DNA from: Achromobacter dolens
GTDB lineage: Bacteria; Pseudomonadota; Gammaproteobacteria; Burkholderiales; Burkholderiaceae_B
Assembly (NCBI RefSeq): GCF_902859745.1
Contig: NZ_CADIJW010000012.1
Coordinates: forward strand, 62,001-126,000
DNA length: 64,000 bases
Reading direction: 5' to 3'
The notes under the pieces: model-generated
Databases searched by the model: none
Seen by the model: the letters and a program-made list of their open reading frames with translations, nothing else
Told to the model about the DNA's origin: nothing
Shown here: in pieces, positions 42,608-51,600 of the stretch
Numbering within the stretch: the first letter of the stretch is position 1
Layout of the letters: each line of letters opens with the position of its first letter
Translations under genes and position numbers: made by a program

Positions 42608-43548
42608 TGCGCGCGGGGCTGGTCGGCGTGTTCGTCGCGCTGTGCGGCGCGTCACTGCTGGTGGGCGCGAGGCAGATGGCGTGGTCGCAGGCGTTGTCGC
42701 TGTCGGGCGACGCCTGGCTGACGCTGACGGCGAGCCGGCTGCCGCGCCTGGCGGCGCTGGTGCTGACGGGCGTGGGGCTGTCGGTTTGCGGGGTGATCCT
42801 GCAACACGTGGTGCGCAACAAGTTCGTCGAGCCCGCCACCTCGGGCGGGCTGGATGCCGCCAAGTTCGGCATCCTGGTATCGCTGACGCTGGCGCCCGGC
42901 GCCGGCGCGACCGTGCGGATGCTCTTCGCGCTGGCGTTCTGCCTGGCCGCCAGCCTGCTCTTTGTGGCGATCGTGCGCCGGGTGAAGTTCAAGAACACCG
43001 TACTGGTGCCGGTGATCGGCCTGATGTACGGCGGCGTGCTGAGCGCGCTGGCCGAGTTCCATGCGTATCGTCACAACATCCTGCAGAGTATGCAAGGGTG
43101 GATGCTGGGCGATTTCTCCCGGATCGTGCAGGGGAACTACGAGATCATCTACCTGATCCTGCCGATCGTCGCGCTGACGTATCTGTATGCGCACCGTTTC
43201 ACCGTGCTGGGCATGGGAGAGGGCATGGCGTCGAGCCTGGGGCTGAACTATGGCGCCACCGTGGCGCTGGGGCTGATGCTGGTGGCCGTGACGGTGTCCG
43301 CCACGGTCATCACGGTCGGCGCGATTCCCTTCGTCGGCCTGGTGGTGCCGAATCTGGTGGCGCTGCATTACGGCGATAGCCTGAGCCGCACCCTGCCGGT
43401 GGTGGCGCTGGGCGGCGCGTCGCTGCTGCTGGCATGCGACGTGCTCGGGCGCCTGCTGATCCACCCGTTCGAAGTGCCCATCGGCCTGACCGCGGGCGGG
43501 TTGGGCGGCCTGCTGTTCCTGGCGCTGATCTTCTGGAAACATCGATGA
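42607..43548 (+). CDS. FecCD-family siderophore permease (first subunit)
   Basis: The 313-residue membrane protein belongs to the FecCD/BtuC family: SRLPRLAALVLTGVGLSVCG near the N-terminus, ILQHVVRNKFVEPATSGG, then VITVGAIPFVGLVVPNLVAL, HYGDSLSRTLPVVAL and the closing GGLGGLLFLALI. The family signature with the P-N-L after the GLVVP motif fits. It most resembles the catecholate/petrobactin-type permeases (YclN, FatD). ATG 42607 overlaps the preceding stop. It forms the inner-membrane channel with the next gene's product. Confidence 0.92.
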   Translation: MRAGLVGVFVALCGASLLVGARQMAWSQALSLSGDAWLTLTASRLPRLAALVLTGVGLSVCGVILQHVVRNKFVEPATSGGLDAAKFGILVSLTLAPGAGATVRMLFALAFCLAASLLFVAIVRRVKFKNTVLVPVIGLMYGGVLSALAEFHAYRHNILQSMQGWMLGDFSRIVQGNYEIIYLILPIVALTYLYAHRFTVLGMGEGMASSLGLNYGATVALGLMLVAVTVSATVITVGAIPFVGLVVPNLVALHYGDSLSRTLPVVALGGASLLLACDVLGRLLIHPFEVPIGLTAGGLGGLLFLALIFWKHR

Positions 43549-44495
43549 CGCGCCTGGCTTCGCGGCACCTGGCCTGGATGCTTGTCATCGCCCTGGCGCT
43601 GGCGTTCCTGTTCCTGGGCGCCGACTTCGATTTCGACTACGTCATCCCCAAGCGGCTGGCGCGGCTGGCGGCCATGCTGATCGGTGGCGTGGCCATCGCC
43701 TGGTCGTCGATCGTGTTCCAGACGCTGACGGGCAATCGCATCCTGACGCCGGCCGTCATGGGCTACGAGGCGGTCTACCTGTTGCTGCAATCGCTGCTGG
43801 TGCTGGGGCTGGGCGCGCAGAGCCTGGTGCTGTTGGGGGCGCACGGCAACTTCTTCCTGTCCGTGGCGGTGATGCTGGGCTATTCGTGGCTGATCCATCG
43901 CGGGCTGTTCAGCCAGCGGCGGCAGAACGTCCATTTCCTGTTGTTGGCGGGGCTGGTGCTGACGATGGTGATCGGCACCTTCACGCAGTTCGCGCAGCTC
44001 AAGACCAGCCCCGGCGAGTTCTCGATCCTGATGGGTTTTTCGCAGGCGTCGTTCAACAAGATCGAGCCGGCGCAGTTGCTGGTGTCAGGGCTGCTGGTGG
44101 CGGGCGTGTGCCTGGCGGGCCTGAAGACTCTTCCGACACTGGACGTGATGTCGCTGGGGCGGGATCAGGCGATGTCGCTGGGCGTGGATTATCCGCGCCA
44201 GGTGCGGAGGAATCTGGCGCGGATCGCCACGCTGGTCGCGGTGTCGACCAGCCTGCTGGGGCCCACGGCGTTCATGGGCATCTTCGTCGCCAACATGGCC
44301 TATGCCCTGGCGCGCACGCGCCGGCATCGGGTCACCCTGCCCGCCGGCTGCGCCATTGCGATCGGCCTGTTCCTGCTGGCCCAGTTGGCGGTGGAGCATC
44401 TCTTCAACTACCGGACCACCGTCGGCATCCTGGTCAACCTGGCGTGCGGCGCGTGGTTCCTCGCGCTGATGGCGCGGGCGCGGGGCACAGCATGA
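43545..44495 (+). CDS. FecCD-family siderophore permease (second subunit)
   Basis: The 316-residue membrane protein has the same fold: VIPKRLARLAAMLIGGVAIA, FQTLTGNRILTPAVMGYEA, FSILMGFSQASFNKIEPAQL and TSLLGPTAFMGIFVANMAYA. The features resemble YclO/FatC-type permeases. ATG 43545 overlaps the previous stop (ATGA). The long frame upstream to 43434 is rejected. It pairs with the protein encoded at 42607-43548. Confidence 0.92.
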   Translation: MTRLASRHLAWMLVIALALAFLFLGADFDFDYVIPKRLARLAAMLIGGVAIAWSSIVFQTLTGNRILTPAVMGYEAVYLLLQSLLVLGLGAQSLVLLGAHGNFFLSVAVMLGYSWLIHRGLFSQRRQNVHFLLLAGLVLTMVIGTFTQFAQLKTSPGEFSILMGFSQASFNKIEPAQLLVSGLLVAGVCLAGLKTLPTLDVMSLGRDQAMSLGVDYPRQVRRNLARIATLVAVSTSLLGPTAFMGIFVANMAYALARTRRHRVTLPAGCAIAIGLFLLAQLAVEHLFNYRTTVGILVNLACGAWFLALMARARGTA

Positions 44496-45268
44496 TTACC
44501 GTCAAGCATCTTTCCAGGCACTATGGCGCGCGCGCCGTGTTGTCCGACGTCAGCGCGCAGTTTCCGGCGGGGCGGCTGACCTCGCTGATCGGCCCCAATG
44601 GCGCGGGCAAGACGACCCTGTTGATGATGATTGCGCGGCTGCTGGCGCCGACCCGGGGCGAGATACTGATTGAAGGCCGCGACGTGTCGGACATCCGCGT
44701 CGGCGACTACGCCCGGCGCGTGGCCACGCTGCGCCAGTCTCCCGATTTCAACCTGCGCCTGACGGTCGAGGAACTGGTCGCGTTCGGCCGTTTCCCCTAC
44801 AGCCGGGGGGCGCTGACGCCTGCGGACCGGCGCGTAATCGACGAGGCCATCGCGTTCCTGTCGCTGCAGCCGCTGCGCCAGGCCTATCTCGACGAACTGA
44901 GCGGCGGGCAGCGGCAGATGGCGTTCCTGGCCATGACCATCGCCCAGCAGACCGACTGCCTGCTGCTCGACGAGCCGCTGAACAACCTCGACATCAAGCA
45001 CGCCGTGCAGATCATGCGGGCGCTGCGCCGCCTGTGCGACAGGCACGGCCGCACCGTCATCCTGGTGGTGCACGACATCAACTTCGCGGCCAGTTATTCC
45101 GACCACGTCGTCGCCATGAAAGACGGCGCCGTGCATTGCGCCGGCACGGTGGCGCAGGTCGTGACCGAGGACCGCTTGCGGGAACTGTATGGGCTGGATT
45201 TCGAGATCACGCACGGCGCGCGCGGCCGCCTGTGCAACTACTTCAACCCATCGGGAGAATTGACATGA
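44492..45268 (+). CDS. Ferric siderophore ABC transporter ATPase
   Basis: The 258-residue protein powers import: Walker A GPNGAGKTT, Q loop TLRQSPDFN, signature LSGGQRQMAF, Walker B CLLLDEPLNNLD and switch His in LVVHDIN. The layout matches FecE/YclP ATPases. It starts by ATGA overlap with the permease and its own stop overlaps the binding protein's start in the same way. Cytoplasmic face of the inner membrane. Confidence 0.95.
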   Translation: MITVKHLSRHYGARAVLSDVSAQFPAGRLTSLIGPNGAGKTTLLMMIARLLAPTRGEILIEGRDVSDIRVGDYARRVATLRQSPDFNLRLTVEELVAFGRFPYSRGALTPADRRVIDEAIAFLSLQPLRQAYLDELSGGQRQMAFLAMTIAQQTDCLLLDEPLNNLDIKHAVQIMRALRRLCDRHGRTVILVVHDINFAASYSDHVVAMKDGAVHCAGTVAQVVTEDRLRELYGLDFEITHGARGRLCNYFNPSGELT

Positions 45269-46266
45269 ACGGCAAGCACAGGACCTGGGCGTTTGCCCTG
45301 CTGGTGGCCGCCGCGATCGCGGTGCAGGGCTGCGGCCAGGAAACGGCGCCAGCGCCCAATGGGGCGCAACCGTCGCCGTCGTCCGGCGCGGAGGCGCGGC
45401 CGGCCTATGCCGCCATCACGGTGCGGCACAAGCTCGGCGTCACCGTCATCGACAGGCAGCCCGAGCGCGTGGTGGCGCTGGATATGAACGAGGTCGACTT
45501 CCTGGACCTGCTGGGCGTGCCCGTGGCCGGCATGCCCAAGGACTTCGTGCCGCACTTCCTGGCCAGGTACCGGGACGCGCCGCACGTGCGGGACACGGGC
45601 GCGATCGTGCAACCCAACCTGGAGCGGGTGCACGCGGCCAGGCCCGACCTGATCCTGATCACGTCCCTGCAGGCCAGCTACTACAAGGAACTGAGCCAGA
45701 TCGCGCCGACGATCCATTTCGACGTGGATTACCGCGACAGCCAGGTCAATCACATCGAGGTCGTCAAGGACCACCTGCTGACGCTGGGACGGATCTTCGG
45801 CAAGGAAGACCTGGCGCGCCAGCAGGCGGCCGGGCTGGACGAGAAGGTCCGGCAGGCCCGGCGCCTGATCCAGGACCGCCCCGAGAAGGCGCTGATCGTG
45901 CTGCACAACAACGGCGCTTTCACGTCCTTCGGCCCACAGTCGCGCTACGGATTCGTCTTCGACGCGCTAGGCGTGAAGCCGGCCGGTCCGATGGCGGAGG
46001 CCGGCCTGCATGGCCAGCCGATCTCCAGCGAATTCATCCAGCAGGCAAATCCCGACGTGATCTACGTGGTGGATCGCACCGCCGTGATGGAACGCCGGCC
46101 CGCGCTGACCGCCGGGACGCTGGGCAACCCGTTGCTGCGCGCGACGTCCGCCTGGAAGCACGGCCGCGTGGTCTTTGCCGACGCCGAGGCCTGGTATGTC
46201 ACGGCCGCCAGCGTGAATTCGCTGCGGATCGTGATCGACGACGTGATGAAGGGTTACCGGGACTGA
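45265..46266 (+). CDS. Siderophore-binding lipoprotein
   Basis: The 333-residue protein has a lipoprotein signal (WAFALLVAAAIAVQGC, Cys at residue 23), then a short Pro/Ala linker and a FhuD/TroA-type fold: ERVVALDMNEVDFLDLLGVP, NLERVHAARPDLILITSLQA, VLHNNGAFTSFGPQSRYG and NPDVIYVVDRTA. It resembles YclQ/CeuE binding proteins for catecholate siderophores. Lipid-anchored in the periplasm, it hands the ferric siderophore to the permease pair. Last gene of the overlapping series. Confidence 0.92.
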   Translation: MNGKHRTWAFALLVAAAIAVQGCGQETAPAPNGAQPSPSSGAEARPAYAAITVRHKLGVTVIDRQPERVVALDMNEVDFLDLLGVPVAGMPKDFVPHFLARYRDAPHVRDTGAIVQPNLERVHAARPDLILITSLQASYYKELSQIAPTIHFDVDYRDSQVNHIEVVKDHLLTLGRIFGKEDLARQQAAGLDEKVRQARRLIQDRPEKALIVLHNNGAFTSFGPQSRYGFVFDALGVKPAGPMAEAGLHGQPISSEFIQQANPDVIYVVDRTAVMERRPALTAGTLGNPLLRATSAWKHGRVVFADAEAWYVTAASVNSLRIVIDDVMKGYRD

Positions 46267-46303
46267 CCCGGTCGACCGGCGCTTCGGCGCTAACGGTTTT
46301 ATT

Positions 46304-46323
46304 GATTAACGATTCCCATTCTC
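46304..46323 (+). promoter_or_regulatory. Possible Fur box before the TonB receptor gene
   Basis: The 126-base gap before the receptor is AT-rich. GATTAACGATTCCCATTCTC keeps the outline of the GATAATGATAATCATTATC consensus with one extra base; its second half matches 9 of 13 positions. This is weak alone but well placed for an iron-uptake gene. Confidence 0.35.
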
Positions 46324-46392
46324 TTCATTGTTTTCATTCTTGATTATGAAGCCGATGAAGGGCAAGCCACGCTCAACCGAACGGAGCATTCC

Positions 46393-48657
46393 ATGAACAC
46401 ACGTCGCCATCGCGGCCGCGCCGCGCGTCCCGCATCGCATGCCAGGACCGCCTTTTCCCTCAACGGCCTGACCGCGGCCCTGTTCGGCCTGACGGCCGGC
46501 GCCGCCCTGATCGCGGCCCCCTCCGCGCAGGCGCAGCAGGCCGCCGATAACCGAACCCGCGTCAGCGAGACGGCGTCGCAGGCGCAACCGGACCAGGCCG
46601 TCGCCGGGGTCAGGACGCTGCCGGCGGTACGGGTCACGGGGCAGTCCGAGGAGCCCGCCTCGCCCTATGCCGGCGGCCAGGTCACTTACGGCGGTCGTGC
46701 CGGCTTCCTGGGCGAGCGGGACTTCATGAGCACGCCGTTCTCGGTCATCAGCTATACCGACAAGTACATCCAGGACCTGCAGGCCCAGGACATCACCGAC
46801 GTGATCGCCCGGACCGACCCGTCGGTGTTCAGCAACGGCGTCACCGGCGCCTGGAGCGAGAATTACTCGATCCGCGGTTTCAGCTCCAGCACCACCGATA
46901 TCTCCTTCGGCGGGCTGTTCGGCATGGCGCCGTACTATCGCACCACGCCGGAAATGTTCGAGCGCATCGAGGTGCTGAAGGGGCCGTCGGCCCTGCTCAA
47001 CGGCATGCCGCCGGGCGGTTCGGTGGGGGGCACGGTCAACCTGGTGCCCAAGCGCGCCGGCGATGAGCCATTGACGCGCCTGACCGCGACCTACATGTCG
47101 GACGCGCAGTTCGGCGGCCACCTGGACATGGGACGCCGCTTCGGCGAGGACAAGCAGTTCGGCATCCGCTTCAACGGCGTCTATCGCGACGGCGCCGGCG
47201 CGATCAAGGACCAGGACAAGAAGGCGCAACTTGCCGCCGTGGGGCTGGACTGGCGCAGCGAGCGCGTGCGCGTGTCGGCGGATCTGTACGACAGCGACGA
47301 GCGCGTGGACGGCGTGACCCGCGGCATCAACCTGGCGCCGGGCGTGGCCGTGCCCAAGCCGCCCAAGGCCGATACCTTGCTGAACCCCGACTGGGCGTAT
47401 GTGCACAACCGCGATCGCGGCGCGATGGTGCGCGGCGAAGTCGACGTCAGCGACAACCTGATGGCATACGCCGCGATCGGCGCCAGCCGGTCCGAATACA
47501 CCTATAACGGCGCCATCTCGGCCCAGGTGCTAAATGCCGCGGGCGATCTGCGCACCACCATCGGCCAATTGAACATGCGCATCAGGAAGACCACCGGGGA
47601 GGCCGGCGTCAAAGGCACGCTGCAGACGGGCGGCATCAAGCATCAGTGGGTGCTGAACGCCACCTACTACACCGATACCGAACGCGACTACGGCCGCCGC
47701 TCGGTGCCGGGCGCGGACTGGACCACCAATATCTACAAGCCGGTCTGGGGGCCGGAGGTCAGTGGCGTCTGGCCGGCGATCCTGCATACCGAAACGCGCC
47801 TGATCAGCTACGGCCTGGCGGACACGTTGTCGTTCGCCGAGGACCGGCTGCAGTTGACGCTGGGCGCGCGTCGCCAGGAAGTGCGTTCGGACACCTTCAA
47901 TGTCGCCACGGGCGCGCGCACCAGCCGCTATGACGCCAGCGCGACCACGCCGGCGGCGGCGATTCTGTTCAAGGCCACCGACAATGTCTCGCTCTACGCC
48001 AACTACATCGAGGGGCTGAGCAAGGGGCAGACGGCGCCAGCCACCGCCGCCAACGCCGGCGAGCTTTTCGCGCCCTACAAGACCAAGCAGAAGGAGGCCG
48101 GCATCAAGGTCGATTTCGGTGACTTCACCCATACCCTCGGCGTGTTCGAGATCACGCGGCCGAGCAGCTACACCAATCCCGTCACCAATGTGTTTTCGTT
48201 CGGCGGCGAACAGCGCAACCGCGGCGTGGAGTGGGGCTTCTTCGGCGAACCGCTGCGCGGCGTGCGCCTGATGGGCGGCGTGGCGTACATCGATCCGAAG
48301 GTCACGAAGGCCGCGCTGGCCGTCAACGAGGGCAGGCAGGCGACCGGCGTGCCCAAGCTGCAAGGCAAGCTGGGCATCGAGTGGGATGTGCCGGCCGTGC
48401 ACGGGCTGACGCTGACCGCCAACGCGACCGCCGTGTCCAAGCAATACATCAGCGCGGACAATTCGCTGTCGGTGCCCGGCCGCGCCACCTATGACGTCGG
48501 CGCGCGTTACGCCACCAGGGTGGCCGACCGCCCGCTCACCCTGCGGGCCAGCGTCAACAACCTGACCAACAAGGCATATTGGGGCATGCCGCAGTTGTCG
48601 AGCCTGGCGCTGGGCGCGCCGCGCACCTTCATGCTGTCGGCATCGATGGACTTCTGA
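46393..48657 (+). CDS. TonB-dependent siderophore receptor
   Basis: The protein has 754 residues. A long signal peptide (LTAGAALIAAPSAQA near residue 48) is followed by a short N-terminal extension, a plug domain (FSVISYTDKYIQDLQAQDIT, NYSIRGFSSSTTDISFGGLF, MFERIEVLKGPSALLNGMPP, GGSVGGTVNLVPKRAG) and a 22-strand barrel ending RTFMLSASMDF with a terminal Phe. There is no N-terminal signalling domain, so transcriptional signalling through this receptor is not expected. It follows the ABC operon in the same orientation after 126 bases and most likely takes up the same ferric siderophore. No siderophore synthesis genes are in the window, so the ligand may be a xenosiderophore. Confidence 0.95.
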   Translation: MNTRRHRGRAARPASHARTAFSLNGLTAALFGLTAGAALIAAPSAQAQQAADNRTRVSETASQAQPDQAVAGVRTLPAVRVTGQSEEPASPYAGGQVTYGGRAGFLGERDFMSTPFSVISYTDKYIQDLQAQDITDVIARTDPSVFSNGVTGAWSENYSIRGFSSSTTDISFGGLFGMAPYYRTTPEMFERIEVLKGPSALLNGMPPGGSVGGTVNLVPKRAGDEPLTRLTATYMSDAQFGGHLDMGRRFGEDKQFGIRFNGVYRDGAGAIKDQDKKAQLAAVGLDWRSERVRVSADLYDSDERVDGVTRGINLAPGVAVPKPPKADTLLNPDWAYVHNRDRGAMVRGEVDVSDNLMAYAAIGASRSEYTYNGAISAQVLNAAGDLRTTIGQLNMRIRKTTGEAGVKGTLQTGGIKHQWVLNATYYTDTERDYGRRSVPGADWTTNIYKPVWGPEVSGVWPAILHTETRLISYGLADTLSFAEDRLQLTLGARRQEVRSDTFNVATGARTSRYDASATTPAAAILFKATDNVSLYANYIEGLSKGQTAPATAANAGELFAPYKTKQKEAGIKVDFGDFTHTLGVFEITRPSSYTNPVTNVFSFGGEQRNRGVEWGFFGEPLRGVRLMGGVAYIDPKVTKAALAVNEGRQATGVPKLQGKLGIEWDVPAVHGLTLTANATAVSKQYISADNSLSVPGRATYDVGARYATRVADRPLTLRASVNNLTNKAYWGMPQLSSLALGAPRTFMLSASMDF

Positions 48658-48703
48658 CGATGGCGAGCCGCCGGCCCGCGGCGGCGTTGCGGGCCGGTAT
48701 CGC

Positions 48704-49219
48704 CTATTGGCAACGCTGCGGCACTTTGCGCAGGGACTCCGTGTAGCCCAGCGCGGCGACGCGGTCGGCCAACTGCGCGTAGGCGTCATCGCTCAGGCAT
48801 GGCGTGCGCGCCATGATCCACACGTAATCGCGCTTGGAGCGGCCGATGATGGTGGTCTGGTAGGCGTCGTCCAGGTAGGCGATGACGTATTCCGCCTGGA
48901 TCGGCCAGATGAACTGCATGCCCCAGACCGCGTTGCCGGTGTCCGGCCGCACCGTGGCCACCGGGTGCATGGTGCTGACCTCGGCGTCGAAACTGCCCTT
49001 GCGGTAACGGAAATCGGTCTGGATCCGGCCGTCCGGCAGCGGCCGGTAGCTTTCGACGGCATCGTAGGCGTTGCGTTCGGGCCAACTGGGGATGTGCGCG
49101 ATGACGTACCAGTCGCCCATGAAGCGCGGCAGATCGACATGGGCCACGGGCGGCATGGGCGCGGGCCCGGCGCAGCCCGCCAGCAGGCCCATCGCGGCAA
49201 CACACAGGGCGCGCAACAT
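48704..49219 (-). CDS. Outer-membrane lipocalin (Blc-like)
   Basis: The 171-residue lipoprotein has a lipobox at LCVAAMGLLAGC (Cys near residue 16). The lipocalin signature is FMGDWYVIAHIPSWPER, with VWGMQFIWPIQAEYVIAYLD and YVWIMARTPCLS as later family motifs. AGGAGACCGCC before ATG 49219 fixes the start. Bacterial lipocalins bind lysophospholipids or fatty acids and are linked to envelope stress. It is the last gene of the lipid-modification directon, 10 bases after the methyltransferase gene. Confidence 0.9.
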   Translation of the reverse strand: MLRALCVAAMGLLAGCAGPAPMPPVAHVDLPRFMGDWYVIAHIPSWPERNAYDAVESYRPLPDGRIQTDFRYRKGSFDAEVSTMHPVATVRPDTGNAVWGMQFIWPIQAEYVIAYLDDAYQTTIIGRSKRDYVWIMARTPCLSDDAYAQLADRVAALGYTESLRKVPQRCQ

Positions 49220-49229
49220 GGCGGTCTCC

Positions 49230-50312
49230 TCAGGGACGGGTGAACCGGTAGTGGGCGACGCCCCATTGCTGGCCGTGGTCGTAGCCGAACAATTCGGCGC
49301 AGGCCATCCAGAACATGCGCCAGCGCTGATGCCACAGCGGCGCCAACTGCGGGCCGTAGGCCTGTTCCAGCACCGCCCGGGCCTGCGCGGCGCGGGCGTC
49401 CTGGTTGGCCAGCCAGTGGTTGGCCGTGCGCGCGTAGTGCGTGCCATCGAGAAACCACTTTTCCTGCAGTTGCAGGTCGCGCTGGAAATGCAGCAGCGTG
49501 TCGGCCGCCGGCATGATGCCGCCGGTGAAAAAGTGGCGTCCCATCCAGTTGCCGGCGCCTTCGGTCTCGAACGGATAGGCGCGCTCGCGGTGCGCGAAGA
49601 TGTGCACGAACAGCTTGCCGCCGGGCCGCAGCCATTGGCCGATGCGCGCCAGCAGGTCCTGGTAGTTGCGCATGTGCTCGAACATTTCAACCGAGACGCA
49701 GCGGTCGTAGGCGGCGCCGGGCAACGACAGCGCGTTGACGTCGCAGGTGATGACCCGCACGTGCCCCCAGCCGCGTTCGCGGCAGCGCGCCTCGATATGC
49801 TGGCGCTGGGTGGCCGAGTTGGACACGGCGGTGATGCGGGCGTTGGGAAACTGTTCGGCCATCCTCAGGGTCAGCGAACCCCAGCCGCACCCCAGCTCCA
49901 GGATGTCCTGGCCGTCGGCCAGCTCGGCGCGCTCGCCATACAGGCGCAGCATGGCGGCTTCGGCCTGGTCCAGCGTTTCGGCGCCGGTCGGGTACAGGCA
50001 GCCGGAATATTTCATGCGGGCGCCCAGGCAGAGCTGGAAGAACGCGGTGGGCAGCTCGTAGTGCTGCGCGTTGGCGGCGTCGGTGTGGATAGCCACCGGG
50101 CTGGTGCGCAGGCGCGCGATCAGGGCCTGGTCGCGGGCGGTCCAGGCCTCGATGCCGCCGGCGTACTCGGCCGTCAGGCGTTCGGCGCACAGGCGCCGGA
50201 TGCCCAGGCGCAGCAGCGCGTCGGGCACCAGGCCGCGTTCGGCCAGGCCGAGCAGGCCGGGCGCGGGGCGGTCGGTGGCGAGCGGGAGGTCATTCAGGCT
50301 GGCGGTCGTCAT
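49230..50312 (-). CDS. Cyclopropane-fatty-acid-synthase-like methyltransferase (first)
   Basis: The 360-residue SAM-dependent methyltransferase has the SAM loop ILELGCGWGSLTLRMAEQFP, then VSNSATQRQHIE, CVSVEMFEHMRNYQDLLARI and KLFVHIFAHRERAYPFE. It resembles the shorter CFA-like branch (UfaM/SAM type) rather than the classical Cfa protein. GAGGCACGCC precedes ATG 50312. It and the other CFA-like gene (51600-52874) are separated by two membrane-protein genes. It probably acts on acyl chains of phospholipids at the inner membrane; the exact product is unknown. Confidence 0.88.
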   Translation of the reverse strand: MTTASLNDLPLATDRPAPGLLGLAERGLVPDALLRLGIRRLCAERLTAEYAGGIEAWTARDQALIARLRTSPVAIHTDAANAQHYELPTAFFQLCLGARMKYSGCLYPTGAETLDQAEAAMLRLYGERAELADGQDILELGCGWGSLTLRMAEQFPNARITAVSNSATQRQHIEARCRERGWGHVRVITCDVNALSLPGAAYDRCVSVEMFEHMRNYQDLLARIGQWLRPGGKLFVHIFAHRERAYPFETEGAGNWMGRHFFTGGIMPAADTLLHFQRDLQLQEKWFLDGTHYARTANHWLANQDARAAQARAVLEQAYGPQLAPLWHQRWRMFWMACAELFGYDHGQQWGVAHYRFTRP

Positions 50313-50323
50313 GGCGTGCCTCG

Positions 50324-51091
50324 TCAGGATTTGGGGAACCACGGGAAGAAGGCCGAGGTGCGGCGCTGATACTCGCGGTAGTCGTCGCCGCGAGTGCGCA
50401 GTGCCTGCTGCTCGGTGAAGGGAATGCCGCTGATCCAGCGCAGGAAGACGTACATCAGCGCGGGGCCCAGCCACGCCAGCCAGTTCAGGGGCGAGCCCCA
50501 GGCCAGCGCGACGTAGCCGAACCAATGGCACCATTCGAAGAAATAGTTGGGATGCCGTGAATAGCGCCACAGGCCGTCGCGGCAGGTCCGGCCGCGATGG
50601 GCCGGATCGTCGCGAAAGCGGTCGAGCTGGCGGTCGGCGATGACTTCGCCGGCCAGCGCCGCCAGCCAGATCGCCAGGCCCAGCGCGACGGGCAGACCAC
50701 GCGCGGGGCTCACGCCCACGGCCAGGAAGGGCAGGCTGAACAGCATCACCAGGCCGGCCTGGAACATGAACAGGCCGAAGAACTTGCCTTGATGGCCCGC
50801 CCAGTATTCGCGCAGCGCGCGGTAGCGTCCATCCTCGCCATGCCGGACCCTGCGCCACAGGTGCCAGGCCAGCCGCAGCGACCAGACGCCGGCCATCGCG
50901 GCCAGGCTGGCCCTGGGCGCCCAGTCGCCTTGGCCGGTGGCGGCGATCAGCAAGGCGCTGGCGCCCAGGCCCGCGGCCCAGACCACGTCGACGATGCCCG
51001 CGTTGGCGTGGCGGCGCTGCCAGCTCCAGGCCAACGTCATGGCGATGACCATGACGGCGGCGATGATCAGCCATTGCGACAGGGGATTCAT
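50324..51091 (-). CDS. DUF1295 (steroid 5-alpha-reductase-like) membrane protein
   Basis: The 255-residue protein has five to six hydrophobic segments and the DUF1295 pattern: GIVDVVWAAGLGASALLIAA, the cytosolic RDDPAHRGRTCRDGLWRYSR, HPNYFFEWCHWFGYVALAWG, and the C-terminal GIPFTEQQALRTRGDDYREY with the NADPH-type end. ATG 51091 overlaps the preceding stop. The family is a membrane reductase or methyltransferase-like fold; in lipid clusters it likely acts on the modified acyl chain. Function not settled. Confidence 0.88.
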   Translation of the reverse strand: MNPLSQWLIIAAVMVIAMTLAWSWQRRHANAGIVDVVWAAGLGASALLIAATGQGDWAPRASLAAMAGVWSLRLAWHLWRRVRHGEDGRYRALREYWAGHQGKFFGLFMFQAGLVMLFSLPFLAVGVSPARGLPVALGLAIWLAALAGEVIADRQLDRFRDDPAHRGRTCRDGLWRYSRHPNYFFEWCHWFGYVALAWGSPLNWLAWLGPALMYVFLRWISGIPFTEQQALRTRGDDYREYQRRTSAFFPWFPKS

Positions 51092-51600
51092 GCGGCCTCC
51101 CGCGTCCAGCGTTGCGCGCGGCGCGTCAGCGCCGGCAGGATCAGCCCCCAGCCCAGTGCCAGCGCCGCGGTCGCGCGCCAGGCGGGCGCCTCGAACTGCA
51201 CCGCCTGCCAGCCGCGCGCGGCGCCCCAGTAGGCGAGCGGCCCGCCGATGGCGCCGAAAGCAAAGGCCAGCCAGCGGCGCGGCCGCAGGTAGGCCAGTGA
51301 ATGGTTCAGCGTCAGCGCGAAGGCCGCCCAGAGCGCCAGGATCCAGCGTGGCGCGGGCCAGGCGTCGGCGGCGTAGACCGCCCAGCCCAACGCGGACAGC
51401 GCACCGTCGAGCAGGCAACCGCACAACAACGCGGCGGCGGCCAGCTTCAGGTCGGCGCGCCACTCGGCCGAGCAGGCCAGTTGCGCGGCAATGAAGACCA
51501 GGGCCGAGGCCACCCCCGGCCACGCCAGGCCGCGGCCCGCGCCGATGACGGCGCTGAACCAGACAAGCTGGTAGCCGAGCAGGTTGGCCCAGAAGCGCAT
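51088..51600 (-). CDS. DUF2878 membrane protein
   Basis: The 170-residue protein has about five hydrophobic segments: FWANLLGYQLVWFSAVIGAG, LAAAALLCGCLLDGALSALG, WILALWAAFALTLNHSLAYL and LAFAFGAIGGPLAYWGAARG. The order and conserved N-H-S fit DUF2878, a family found beside CFA-like enzymes. ATG 51600 overlaps the upstream stop (TGATG), and its own stop overlaps the DUF1295 start. Function unknown; the conserved context points to acyl-chain modification. Confidence 0.85.
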   Translation of the reverse strand: MRFWANLLGYQLVWFSAVIGAGRGLAWPGVASALVFIAAQLACSAEWRADLKLAAAALLCGCLLDGALSALGWAVYAADAWPAPRWILALWAAFALTLNHSLAYLRPRRWLAFAFGAIGGPLAYWGAARGWQAVQFEAPAWRATAALALGWGLILPALTRRAQRWTREAA

